A DNA stretch of 64,000 nt. It comes from Oreohelix idahoensis (taxonomy: Eukaryota > Mollusca > Gastropoda > Stylommatophora > Oreohelicidae). The first letter of the stretch is position 1. Every line of letters starts with the position of its first letter. The position numbers and the translations under genes are program-made. Below, in pieces: positions 24,170-34,790 of the stretch. The DNA lies in NCBI GenBank assembly GCA_024509875.1, contig JAMPIV010004263.1, positions 310,001 to 374,000 on the forward strand, written 5' to 3'. The notes under the pieces were generated by a model. That model worked only from the letters and a program-made list of their open reading frames with translations, was not told the origin of the DNA and did not search any database.

Positions 24170-25330
24170 AAAACACCTACATAAAATAACACCACAACAC
24201 CTAGTTAACAACGACTTGCTAATTGATAGTTAGTCGGGATTCAGACCTAAACATTCATGTTTGCACACAGCTCTAACTAAGATGATAGACAACTGGCCCA
24301 TAAATATTAATATTAATAACGATAACATTTGTGAAGTAGTCTTTGTAGACTTTGAATAAGCATTCATTACGATAGATCACGCTATTTTAATTAGAAAACT
24401 AGAAACATCAAAAGTAAACCTTCAACTAGTAACGATAATTAAATTATTGCTGTCAGAAAGCATATAGTTTCTTACAATAACCTCTGTTCAAACCCAACCG
24501 TGGGCCCAAAGACACAGCAATAGAGAACGCAGTCAGCGACTCATAGCTTGACTGCCTGCGTCAGGACCAGCGAATCAGAGCTGGTCAAGACCGCACTCCA
24601 CCTCCACGTGGTGGTCCTGGAAACAGTCTGCAGCAGTGCAGTCTGGCTGAGCGAGTGCGGATCGCAATGGGATGGCAAACCCGGTCCTAAAAAATGCCGT
24701 GGAGAAGTCGGATGTGTCGACCGAAAGGTGCAAATATCACTGCTTAGGCGTAAACAGACACAACGCAACCACCGTCCTTTTCAGGACGAACGAGGAAGAA
24801 GAAGAAACCCAACCGTAATAAATGCCGGCGTTCCTCGGGGTTCAATTCTTGGCATAGTCGTTGATCAGCATCTAAATTGGATCTCACATGCACATGCATT
24901 GACCAAGCAAACGGCACAGAAAGTTTTATCATTTAGCTAAAATCAAACATCTCCTAGATGAAGAAGCAAGAAAATAGTTCTATATATCTTCGAAAACAAA
25001 CAAACCTTGTCTATTGCTCCACAATCTGTGATGGTTGCTCAATGTCCAACACAAAAAGACTCCTTTCACTACAAAAGCGTGCAACTAGTCTCTGGCAATT
25101 GTCAAACACAGTGTGTAGATTATATAAAGATTATATAAAGATTTCAAAATACTGCCCTTAAGAAAGCACCTTCTGTTCAACAAAGCTAAATTTGTTCACC
25201 AAACCCTGTCACAGAATGCTCTAACATATCTGTGTGGCCAATGTTCAAATACAGTGAAATACGTAATCATTATGTTTCATTCATACAACACCTAAAGGTC
25301 TTTTATATTTGGACATGCGCCCTAATATAA
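24170..25330 (+). pseudogene. CR1/Jockey-like LINE reverse transcriptase relic
   Basis: On the + strand degraded RT motifs appear in order. They are Ser-Gly-Phe-Arg-Pro near 24237, Val-Val-Phe-Val-Asp-Phe-Glu near 24333, Asp-His-Ala-Ile-Leu, then after a foreign insertion Asn-Ala-Gly-Val-Pro-Arg-Gly-Ser-Ile-Leu-Gly near 24820, and a C-terminal Tyr-Cys-Ser-Thr block near 25010. The region around the catalytic FADD is missing. Several stops and frame changes show that it is dead. The motif order matches CR1/Jockey-group LINEs rather than RTE. Confidence 0.65.
24502..24804 (+). mobile_element. 303-bp SINE-like insertion with 12-bp duplication
   Basis: The RT relic is interrupted by 303 bp that are flanked by AAACCCAACCGT at 24490-24501 and again at 24805-24816. 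The insert ends in a GAA-rich tail (GAGGAAGAAGAAG). A 12-bp duplication plus a simple tail is the mark of LINE-driven retroposition. No tRNA-like boxes were recognised, so the head type is unknown. Confidence 0.65.
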
Positions 25331-25445
25331 CCGACTAGGTTGAACGGGACGCGCCTCGCCAAAACGAGGCAAAACTTTTTAAAAAAAAGTGAAATACGCA
25401 GTCAACGCCGTAACATATTACAAGTGACAAGTTCTTGAGCACAAT

Positions 25446-25469
25446 CCCCCCCCCCCCCCCTTTTTTTTT
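25446..25469. repeat. Poly-C / poly-T tract
   Basis: About fourteen C followed by nine T. Such tracts are prone to length change and base-calling error. Confidence 0.8.
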
Positions 25470-25533
25470 AATGTGATTATGTTTCCGTAGTAAAGATATA
25501 TAATACCGAATGTAGGTTCACTGATGATGTTTG

Positions 25534-25730
25534 AACTTTTCAACATATTTTATTTCATGGTAATAATTACTTTCTACTTTCAACACATTTTATTTCATGG
25601 TAATAATTACTTTCTACTTTCAACACATTTTATTTCATGGTAATAATTAGCTTGTACTTTCAGCATATTTTATTTCATGGTAATAATTAGTGTGTACTTT
25701 TCAACATATTTTATTTCATGATTATAATTA
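25534..25730. repeat. 40-bp minisatellite, about 5 units
   Basis: Five copies of a 40-bp unit with core TATTTCATGGTAATAATTA. The last copy differs (ATGATTATAATTAG). Confidence 0.85.
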
Positions 25731-26217
25731 GGTACTGTGAATGTGAGTATGCTATTATTTTAATGTTACAACTTTGAATTCCTTTAAATTGATATGTAAA
25801 ATGTATGTAAGAATAAATTAATTGAGTATAAAAGACAAGAGAAAGACAGGGTAGAATATCAGACGAGTCTGCGTGCCCTATTCTCAGTACTTTGAAAATA
25901 AAGTTCATTCGTTCCTTGTGGCTTCCATTTTTAAGCTGAATAAATTGTATATTCTTACCAACGGTTTGCTATCAGTGTCGAAAATGGTCCTTGGACAAAG
26001 CGCAAGATAGGAGCATCGCATCCGAGAGAAAAGATTCTTAATAAAAGCCATTAGTGTTACCAGGAGAGACAGCATGAGACATGATGACATCATTAAAATT
26101 GTAGGAACTACATCGTGCGTCAAGTATATAGAGACAGACATTTAAGTGATTTCGTATCACGCGAGAATGGAGCTCGATCTATTACCGCTACACGTCTACA
26201 ACAGTTAAAGATCTGGT

Positions 26218-26330
26218 TTCATGGCACGGAGAAAACTAAGATGTAGATGGATAGACAACATCACAGACATCCTACAACAGCACGAGCTCACAGCAACCAG
26301 TGCGACACACTTTACTCAAGTGCGCAAATT
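26218..26330 (+). mobile_element. Possible LINE tail fragment
   Basis: A short + strand frame reads Arg-Cys-Arg-Trp-Ile-Asp-Asn-Ile-Thr-Asp-Ile-Leu-Gln-Gln, which resembles the Arg-Trp-x-Asp-Asn-Ile block near the C-terminus of RTE-like proteins. It is too short to assign to a family. Confidence 0.3.
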
Positions 26331-26449
26331 TCCTCTCCCTACTTCGCTTCACCGCATCTTTGGAGCGAAAACATACAAGTAAATAAGTCAGAAACGATTA
26401 GCGTAGAAGGGTCTTTTTACAAGTACTTTAGTTTTCTTACTTTTTTTTG

Positions 26450-26840
26450 TCGCAGTCAAGCTGGCCTGTTTTCTTCTTCATGGATCCAGGGCCACTGACT
26501 GTCAATGCAGTCAGTGGCCATCACGCCTTGTGGCGTCGTGTAAGGCAGCAACAAACTGCCTCCACTTTGCACAGTGCCCTATCTCTGGTTCATTCTTTGC
26601 ATCTCGGCCTCCACAGTTCTTCGTTCAAGTTGTTTTTGGTCGGCCTCACTGTCGCTTTCCTTTAGGGGTCCATATCATTGCTGTTCTTGTGATGGCATAG
26701 GGATCTCTTCTAACAACGTGGCCAACCCAACTTCAGCGTCTGTCAGCTATGATGACGTGGATGTCTTCATGGTTGCTCCGAGTAAGCAGTTCATTGTTGG
26801 CGACGGTATTCGGCCAAAAGATTCAGAGAATTTTCCTTAG
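26450..26840 (-). mobile_element. LINE 3' tail fragment (family C), antisense
   Basis: Read on the - strand it matches the type of tail at 16630-16805: a Thr-Thr-Val-Glu-Ala-Glu-like block near 26620, then Met-Asn-Gln-Arg. Further 3' it shares the stretch that includes GACGCCACAAGGCGTGATGG. Stops break the frame. Confidence 0.5.
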
Positions 26841-27158
26841 GCAGAAAGCTGACCTACGTTATGCTTATATTAAATTATATCAAAAAGACCAAAACAGAAA
26901 GGGACTACTAATCACTCCGCATGTCGTACAAGCCAACTAATATCAGAATGACCATAAGGCTGGTAACCGCATCATGTTAAACACATTGCTACAGACACTA
27001 CCACTACATTAAATGCATGACGCAGGCTTCTTGCAACTTGGTTAGCTGCATTAGTGGATCGTGCTCCCTGGGGAGCAGAACGGAACATGATGATGATGAA
27101 ATCTCAGCTAGCAAGTCATCATCGTCTAATGTCTAATCTGTTGTCACTATTATTTCAG

Positions 27159-27278
27159 ATATCAATGAATGCCTGAACTCTCCATGCGAACAAAAGTGTA
27201 TCAACTTAAATGGGAGCTATGCATGCGCTTGTCACAGCGGATTTGAGATCAATTATAAGATCAATACCTCGTGCAGTA
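27159..27278 (+). CDS. Calcium-binding EGF exon (host gene exon c)
   Basis: A 120-bp exon, phase 1-1, acceptor CACTATTATTTCAG and donor GTAAGT. It encodes one complete EGF module of 40 residues that begins Asp-Ile-Asn-Glu-Cys, the calcium-binding signature. It contains Cys-Ile-Asn-Leu-Asn-Gly-Ser-Tyr-Ala-Cys-Ala-Cys, an exact fit to the Asx-hydroxylation pattern C-x-[DN]-x4-[FY]-x-C-x-C. All six cysteines are in place and Gly-Phe follows the fifth. Such modules bind calcium and stiffen extracellular protein rods. This is the best-supported exon of the gene. Confidence 0.9.
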
Positions 27279-28800
27279 GTAAGTCTGGGGTGAAAGTGAA
27301 AACACAACACCGCAACAAATTTATCATAACAACCACAACATAAGCGAATATTCTCATAGTTTCATCATCATCATCAAGTGCCATGCATGTTGGTGTAAGC
27401 GATCATGTCTCGTCAAGACTTCCTGAATCCAGTACTATTTTTCCACTAGGGTAAAAGCCCGTAAAAAGACGGGAAATAAATTCAAAAGCACCAAAACCTA
27501 ACGGCAATTTTACTTATACAAAAGTATTTAAATAAAACCACTGTGCATCACCACAGTACACGAACTACGTAGCAGCAGCGAGGATCCCAAAGTGTGTATA
27601 CGGGAACACACATCCTATAAATATATATTTGTGCACACCGTGATTTGCGCATTCTTCTTTGGTAAGTGTTACTATTTTCGGGAGAGTACATATAAGGGAA
27701 ACAATGCAATTAATGTCTAACTTTCAACCAAAGTTGCATCCCTGAGCGTTGCGCACTGACAAATAAAGCTGGGATTTTATATATAGGATATAGGATACTC
27801 TTGTTGACTTTTTCTGTGGACCGCAGGTTAAGATGCCCATTTATAGAGAAAAGAGGGTCGTCATTGTGTTGAATTTAATTGTTTGTTTTGTTACTGAAAA
27901 CTGTCTTGAATAAACCAAACATCAAGGTTCAGCATTGCAGTGCTGCAAATGTAAAATTCAAGCCTCACATCAGAGATGTACATCCAACAAGTTTGATAAA
28001 ACTTCACAATGACTCCAACATTTATGAAGCGTATACATACTTACGATTCCACTACATGATGTAATCTTCCATTCTTTTCGTAATGCAGTTCAGCAGACGT
28101 ACTATCCTTCATGTATTCTTGTTTTAATGGGCATGAAAATTATTCTTTCATTTCTTGTGTAGCAGAATATGTACTCGGAAGAGCAATCACACTGGTCGCA
28201 CGATCATCCTCCACGCGTGTGATCGTTCACCGGATATGTGCAAGCTTATGCCATACTTCCTATAAGGCAGTGCGCCAGTCGTTCACTAGGGACGCTCTAT
28301 CGTGTACAGACCTTCAATAAAAAGTAGAGACTAGTTTCTGCTCCAAAGCATCTCGTAACACACTGCAACTAATTTCATTGTAATAATCCTCATCCTAAAC
28401 GCGATGTATGTACTTGCAGTTATAGTTTCTGAAGATTTTGTTTTTACACGAGGATGTTGCAAGTCCATGCAAATAATTTTTTGTTCTAAGTGTCCTTTTT
28501 TATTATTCTTTTTTTACAAAGTGCTTGGTGTGGGGCTGTACTTCGTTGCTTTAATTCTGCCCAAAATCATGCAAGGATATTTCTCTTCTAACATCTTGAT
28601 CCTTTTCATTATGTTTCTCCGTTTCAACTGCCTCTGCCGGCCAATGCTGCTGGGGATAAAGTAAGTTCAATTCTGTAAGCAATTTAGAAGTTACTCTTGT
28701 AGAACTGAATAGAAGGAACGTAACTAAGCCGGATATAGCTTCCAAGCTGCTTATATCGTGACGTCATTGTTCTAGCACAAACAACAAATCAAAACTATAC
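27279..28800. other. Intron sequence, nothing recognised
   Basis: AT-rich sequence without a supported element. Frames of 60-90 codons (27879-28064, 28111-28320, 28404-28664) lack motifs and splice context. Confidence 0.5.
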
Positions 28801-29176
28801 GAGAGTGGCGAACTTTCTATATTGTTGTTTGGTACTTGAGAGTTTTGTACTTTCTATATTGTTGTTTGGTACTTGAGAGTTGCGTACTTTCTATATTGTT
28901 GTTTGGTACTTGAGAGTTGCGTACTTTCTATATTGTTGTATGGTACTTGAGAGTTGCGTACTTTCTATATTGTTGTTTGGTACTTGAGAGTTGCGTACTT
29001 TCTATATTGTTGTTTGGTACTTGAGAGTTGCGTACTTTCTATATTGTTGTTTGGTACTTGAGAGTTGCGTACTTTCTATATTGTTGTTTGGTACTTGAGA
29101 GTTGCGTACTGTCTATATTGTTGTTTGGTACTTGAGAGTTGCGTACTTTCTATATTGTTGTATGGTACTTGAGAGT
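28801..29176. repeat. 37-bp minisatellite, about 10 units
   Basis: Ten very similar copies of a 37-bp unit with core TACTTTCTATATTGTTGTTT followed by GGTACTTGAGAGTTGCG. Same length as the unit at 3919 but unrelated sequence. Low divergence suggests recent expansion. Confidence 0.95.
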
Positions 29177-29335
29177 AACAGAAAAAGAAATGTCCAAATT
29201 ATCCTCATTCCGCGCTACCTGCCTCAGGAAAATTATCCGAAATGTTTGACCGAATACCATCTCCAACAAGGAACTACACAGTGCAGTCAAACTGGCATGC
29301 CAATCATCATTACAGGCAGTTGCTTGAAGCTTTTT

Positions 29336-29556
29336 TGTAAGCTAAAGTCAACTTCTAGACTTTGTGTAAGCTAAAGTCAACTTCTAGACTTTGTGTAAGC
29401 TAAAGTCAACTTTTAGACTTTATGTAAGCTAAAGTCAACTTCTAGACTTTATATAAGCTTAAGTCAACTTCTAGACTTTGTGTAACCTAAAGTCAACTTC
29501 TAGACTTTGTGTAACCTAAAGTCAACTTCTAGACTCTATGTAAGCTACTGTCAACC
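29336..29556. repeat. 29-bp minisatellite, about 7 units
   Basis: Seven copies of GCTAAAGTCAACTTCTAGAC plus TTTGTGTAA, with scattered changes. Confidence 0.9.
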
Positions 29557-29624
29557 TTCACTTCCAGTGACAAGTGGTCAAAGATCTGCTCGAACAGGTT
29601 TGTAGGATTCAACATCATGATTAC

Positions 29625-32600
29625 GTTTCAGCTGCCTAAGGATCGTAGTCCTGCAACAACATTTTGACATGTCTCTCTGGCTTGTGCCATTTTGTATTCG
29701 TCATTACCCTTCACGTGTGTCTCCAGTTCTCTTCTCCACGTGTTGTCTCCAGTTCTATTCTCCACGTGTGTCTCCAGTTCTAGTCTCCACGTGTTGTCTC
29801 CAGTTCTCTTCTCCACGTATTGTCTCCAGTTCTAGTCTCCACGTGTTGTCTCCAGTTCTCTTCACCACGTGTGTCTCCAGTTCTAGTCTCCACGTGTGTC
29901 TCCAGTTCTCTTCTCCACGTGTGTCTCCAGTTCTATTCTCCACGTGTCGTCTCCAGTTCTATTCTCCACGTGTGTCTCCAGTTCTATTCTCCACGTGGGT
30001 CTCCAGTTCTCTTCTCCACGTGTTGTCTCCAGTTCTATTCTTCACGTGTGTCTCCAGTTCTCTTCTCCACGTGTTGTCTCCAGTTCTCTTCTCCACGTGT
30101 GTCTCCAGTTCTAGTCTCCACGTGTGTCTCCAGTTCTCTTCTCCACGTGTGTCTCCAGTTCTCTTCTCCACGTGTTGTCTCCAGTTCTATTCTACACGTG
30201 TGTCTCCAGTTCTCTTCTCCACGTCTTGTCTCCAGTTCTCTTCTCCACGTGTTGTCTCCAGTTCTAGTCTCCACGTATTGTCTCCAGTTCTCTTCTCCAC
30301 GTGTGTCTCCAGTTCTATTCTCCACGTGTGTCTCCAGTTCTCTTCTCCACGTGTGTCTCCAGTTCTATTCTCCACGTGTGTCTCCAGTTCTATTCTCCAC
30401 GTGTTGTCTCCAGTTCTATTCTCCACGTGTTGTCTCCAGTTCTAGTCTCCACGTGTGTCTCCAGTTCTCTTCTCCATGTGTTGTCTCCAGTTCTCTTCTC
30501 CACGTGTCTCCAGTTCTAGTCTCCACGTGTTGTCTCCAGTTCTCTTCTCCACGTGTGTCTCCAGTTCTAGTCTCCACGTGTGTCTCCAGTTCTCTTCTCC
30601 ACGTGTGTCTCCAGTTCTCTTCTCCACGTGTGTCTCCAGTTCTCTTCTCCACGTGTGTCTCCAGTTCTCTTCTCCACGTGTGTCTCAAGTTCTATTCTCC
30701 ACGTGTTGTCTCCAGTTCTATTTTCCACATGTGTCTCCAGTTCAATTCTCCACGTGTGTCTCCAGTTCTAGTCTCCACGTGTGTCTCCAGTTCTCTTCTC
30801 TACGTGTTGTCTCCAGTTCTCTTCTCCACGTGTTGTCTCCAGTTCTATTCTCCACGTGTGTCTCCAGTTCTCTTCTCCACGTGTGTCTCCAGTTCTATTC
30901 TCCACGTGTTGTCTCCAGTTCTAGTCTCCACGTGTGTCTCCAGTTCTCTTCTCCATGTGTTGTCTCCAGTTCTCTTCTCCACGTGTTGTCTCCAGTTCTA
31001 TTCTCCACATGTGTCTCCAGTTCTATTCTCCACGTGTGTCTCCAGTTCTAGTCTCCACGTGTGTCTCCAGTTCTCTTCTCTACGTGTTGTCTCCAGTTCT
31101 CTTCTCCACGTGTTGTCTCCAGTTCTATTCTCCACGTGTGTCTCCAGTTCTCTTCTCCACGTGTTGTCTCCAGTTCTCTTCTCCGCGTGTGTCTCCAGTT
31201 CTTTTCTCCACGTGTTGTCTCCAGTTCTCTTCTCCACGTATTGTCTCCAGTCCTCTTCTCCACAAATTGTCTCCATTTTTCTTCTCCACGTATTGTCTCC
31301 AGTTCTCTTCTTCACGTGTTGTCTCCAGTTCTCTTCTCCACGTGTTGTCTCCAGTTATCTTCTCCACGTGCTGTCTCCAGTTCTCTTCTCCACGTGTGTC
31401 TCCAGTTCTCTTCTCCACGTTTTGTCTCCAGTTCTCTTCTCCACGTGTGTCTAGAGTTCTATTCTCCACGTGTTGTCTCCAGTTCTCTTCTTCGCGTGTG
31501 TCTCCAGTTCTCTTCTCCACGTGTTGTCTCCAGATCTCTTCTCCACGTGTGTCTCCAGTTCTATTCTCCACGTGTGTCTCCAGTTCTCTTCTCCACGTGT
31601 GTCTCCAGTTCTATTCTCCACGTGTTGTCTCCAGTTCTCTTCTCCACGTGTGTCTCCAGTTCTATTCTCCACGTGTTGTCTCCAGTTCTCTTCTCCAGGT
31701 GTGTCTCCAGTTCTCTTCTCCACGTGTGTCTCCAGTTCTATTCTCCACGTGTTGTCTCCAGTTCTCTTCTCCACGTGTGTCTCCAGTTCTCTTCTCCACG
31801 TGTGTCTCCTGTTCTATTCTCCACGTGTGTCTCCAGTTCTATTCTCCACGTGTTGTCTCCAGTTCTCTTCTCCACGTGTTGTCTCCAGTTATCTTATCCA
31901 CGTATTGTCTCCAGTTCTCTTCTCCACGTGTTGTCTCCAGTTCTCTTCTCCACGTGTGTCTCCAGTTCTCTTCTCCACGTGTGTCTCCAGTTCTTTTCTC
32001 CACGTGTGTCTCCAGTTATATTCTTTACGTGTTGTCTCCAGTTCTCTTCTCCACGTGTTGTCTCCAGTTATCTTCTCCACGTATTGTCTCCAGTTCTATT
32101 CTCCACGTGTTGTCTCCAGTTCTCTTCTCCACGTGTTGTCTCCTGTTCTCTTCTCCACGTGTGTCTCCAGATCTCTTCTCCACTTGTGTCTCCATTTCTA
32201 TTCTCCACGTGTTGTCTCCAGTTCTCTTCTCCACGTGTTGTCTCCAGTTCTCTTCTCCACGTGTGTCTCCAGTTCTCTTCTCCACGTGTGTCTCCAGTTC
32301 TATTCTCCACGTGTTGTCTCCAGTTCTCTTCTCCACGTGTTGTCTCCAGTTCTATTCTCCACGTGTTGTGTCCAGTTCTATTCTCTACGTGTGTCTCCAG
32401 TTCTCTTCTCCACGTGTGTCTCCAGTTCTATTCTCCACGTGTTGTCTTCAGTTCTATTCTCCACGTGTTGTCTCCAGTTCTATTCTCCACGTGTGTCTCC
32501 AGTTCTCTTCTCCACGTGTGTCTCCATTTCTCTTCTCCACGTGTTGTCTCCAGTTCTCTTCTCCACGTGTTGCCTCCAGTTATCTTCTCCACGTATTGTC

Positions 32601-33610
32601 TCCAGTTCTCTTCTCCACGTGTTGTCTCCAGTTATCTTCTCCACGTGTTGTCTCCAGTTATGTTCTCCACGTGTTGTCTCCAGTTCTCTTCTCCACGTGT
32701 TGTCTCCAGTTATCTTCTCCGCGTATTGTCTCCAGTTCTCTTCTCCACGTGTTGTCTCCAGTTCTCTTCTCCACGTGTGTCTCCAGTTCTCTTCTCCACG
32801 TGTGTCTCCAGTTCTATTCTCCACGTGTTGTCTCCAGTTCTCTTCTCCACGTGTTGTCTCCAGTTATCTTCTCCACGTATTGTCTCCAGTTCTCTTCTCC
32901 ACGTGTTGTCTCCAGTTTTCTTCTCCACGTATTGTCTCCAGTTCTCTTCTCCACGTGTTGTCTCCAGTTCTATTCTCCACGTGTGTCTCCAGTTCTCTTC
33001 GCCACGTGTGTCCAGTTCTCTTCTCCACGTGTTGTCTCCAGTTCTCTTCTCCACGTGCTGTCTCCAGTTCTCTTCTCCACGTGTTGTCTCCAGTTCTCTT
33101 CTCCACGTATTGTCTCCAGTTCTCTTCTCCACGTGTTGTCTCCAGTTCTCTTCTCCACGTGTTGTCTCCAGTTCTCTTCTCCACGTGTTGTCTCCAGATC
33201 TCTTCTCCACGTGTTGTCTCCAGTTCTCTTCTCCACGTATTGTCTCCAGTTCTCTTCTCCACGTATTGTCTCCAGTTCTCTTCTCCGCGTGTGTCTCCAG
33301 TTCTCTTCTCCACGTGTGTCTCCATTTCTCTTCTCCACGTATTGTCTCCAGTTCTCTTCTCCACGTGTGTCTTCAGTTCTAGTACCCACGTTTTGTCTCC
33401 AGTTCTCTTCTCCACGTATTGTCTCAAGTTCTCTTCTCCACGTGTTGTCTCCAGTTCTCTTCTCCACGTGTTGTCTCCAGTTCTCTTTTCCACGTGTTGT
33501 CTCCAGTTCTCTTCTCCACGTGTGTCTCCAGTTCTAGTACCCACGTGTTGTCTCCAGTTCTCTTTTCCACGTGTGTCTCTGTCTCCCCCAAACTCTCTTA
33601 CCCGGATGGA
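29625..33610 (-). mobile_element. RTE family B tail that hosts the 25/26-bp satellite
   Basis: The flanks of the satellite resemble the RTE tail seen at 5705-6150. On the left 29632-29692 follows the end of that tail (CGTAGTCCTGCAACAACAT, then GCTTGTGCCAT). On the right 33574-33608 holds CTCTCTTACCC, the bases that follow the same point of the tail at 5876-5886. The satellite thus sits inside one worn tail copy. Confidence 0.55.
29711..33577. repeat. 25/26-bp satellite, about 150 units, CACGTG in most units
   Basis: A 3.9-kb head-to-tail array of GTCTCCAGTTCTCTTCTCCA plus CGTGT(T). Units are 25 bp (CACGTGTGTC) or 26 bp (CACGTGTTGTC), mixed irregularly. Most units carry the palindrome CACGTG; variants are CACGTA, CATGTG, CGCGTG. 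Neither strand of the unit contains a stop in most registers, so frames of up to 867 codons arise on the + strand and many on the - strand. They are repeat artefacts: no start context, no splice sites, composition set by the unit. The core matches the RTE tail at 5838-5857 at 18 of 20 bases. Confidence 0.95.
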
Positions 33611-33645
33611 GGGGGAATATGGGGAGGGGGGGGGAGGGTTAGGGA
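33608..33645 (+). other. G-rich tract (possible G-quadruplex)
   Basis: Runs of 5, 4, 9, 3 and 3 G within 38 bp on the + strand, ending GGGTTAGGG. This fits the four-run pattern of G-quadruplex sequences. It borders the end of the 25/26-bp satellite. Confidence 0.6.
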
Positions 33646-33721
33646 AGAAAATATTCCCAAAATTATAAAGTTTCTAACCCACTTATGATGAACTTGCATC
33701 TGGACTTTTGTGTTAATGTCA

Positions 33722-33822
33722 TGTTTGTGTTTTTTTGTTCGTTTGTTTATTTGGTAGTTTTTTTTGTTGCTGTATTTGACTTGTGAAGTTTCGTGTATTT
33801 GATTTAATTGAGTAGTGAAGTG
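33722..33822. repeat. Left remnant of the 34-bp minisatellite
   Basis: Two to three diverged units (TTTGACTTGTGAAGTTT, then GAGTAGTGAAGTG) that match the array at 48302-48975. The array was split by insertion of the RTE element, whose 13-bp duplication is made of this repeat. Confidence 0.65.
33810..33822. repeat. 13-bp target duplication of the RTE element (left)
   Basis: GAGTAGTGAAGTG, repeated exactly at 48302-48314 beyond the (TAAG)3 tail. Confidence 0.85.
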
Positions 33823-33984
33823 AACTCCGCCAATGCCGGTCCCAAGCCCGGATGAAAAAGGAGGAGGGCGGCCTGCATGGAGGCCGTAAGGAGGCAGCCC
33901 CTCCACCATGCAAAGGCACAACAGGCCAATCACCTGTTTGCTTTAAATCACGATTACTAGCAACACAAGAGAGAAAACTGGACT

Positions 33985-34790
33985 GATTCTAAAGGCGACG
34001 AACTGGAACGGACTACGGACTACGACTTATGGAACTTGGAACACAAGAAGTATAAATGGGAAGGAAGAGGAGCTGGTGGAAGAGATGAGGAAAGCAAAAC
34101 TAGAAATCCTGGCTATAACGGAAACAAAGAAAAAAGGACAAGGAGTCATGGATCTCGATGGCAACACGCTGCTCTACAGTGGTGTACCCATGTCTGAAAG
34201 AGCTAAAGGGGGCGTGGGTTGCATTGTGGCATAAAATCAAAAAGATAGTATCAAGGGATAGAACTTTGTCTCGGAGCGCATTATGGTTGTTAAACTAAAA
34301 GAAGGAGAAACCATAGTCAACCTGGTCATAGTGTATGGGCCAAATGAGGATGAGAGAGCAGAGGTCAGGGAGGAATTCTTCGAGCTGCTTCAAAGGACAG
34401 TGGATGACTGCCTAGATGAAGTTATCATGCTCGGAGATTTTAATGCCAGAGTTGGAAATGACCATGCTAGATGGGGTGGAGTTATCGGAAGATATGGAGA
34501 AGATACTCTCAATGACAATGGAAAGCGACTCCTTAGATTCTGCAGTGAGCAGAATCTGATCATTACAAACACAAAGTTCCCCTATAAGAGCATACATGCA
34601 TACACTAGATGTGAACCAACAAAGAATGAGAAGTCAGTGATCGACTATGCCATTGTTCGGAGAAGCTCATTCAAATATGTCCGAGATGCTAGAGTCTGGA
34701 GGGGGCCAGAGATTGGAAGTGATCACTACCTGCTAACAATCAAAAGAAACTCTGAAAGAGTTGCTCAGCCTAGGAACTGTCCAACATCAC
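33985..34790 (+). pseudogene. RTE endonuclease domain, broken
   Basis: The frame begins around 33985 and shows the start of an AP-endonuclease-like fold (Thr-Trp-Asn-Thr-Arg-Ser-Ile-Asn), Thr-Glu-Thr near 34115, Tyr-Gly-Pro-Asn near 34335, Gly-Asp-Phe-Asn-Ala-Arg-Val-Gly near 34434, and Ser-Asp-His-Tyr near 34719. This domain nicks target DNA to prime reverse transcription. TAA at 34232 and TAG at 34259 interrupt it. After 34790 the frame runs into the inserted LTR and stops at once. The continuation at 46105 is in another register, so a further indel lies near the junction. Confidence 0.8.
34786..34790. repeat. Target duplication ATCAC (left)
   Basis: Directly before the TG of the left LTR; repeated at 46100-46104 directly after the CA of the right LTR. 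Confidence 0.88.

Noticed and set aside
27360..27460. Further EGF exon just after exon c
   Set aside because: No cysteine pattern and no acceptor/donor pair with phase 1 were found there.
29669..33668. Long open frames (up to 867 codons + strand, 226 codons - strand) as genes
   Set aside because: They are translations of the 25/26-bp satellite. The unit has almost no stops on either strand, the frame rotates from unit to unit, and no start context or splice signals support a protein.
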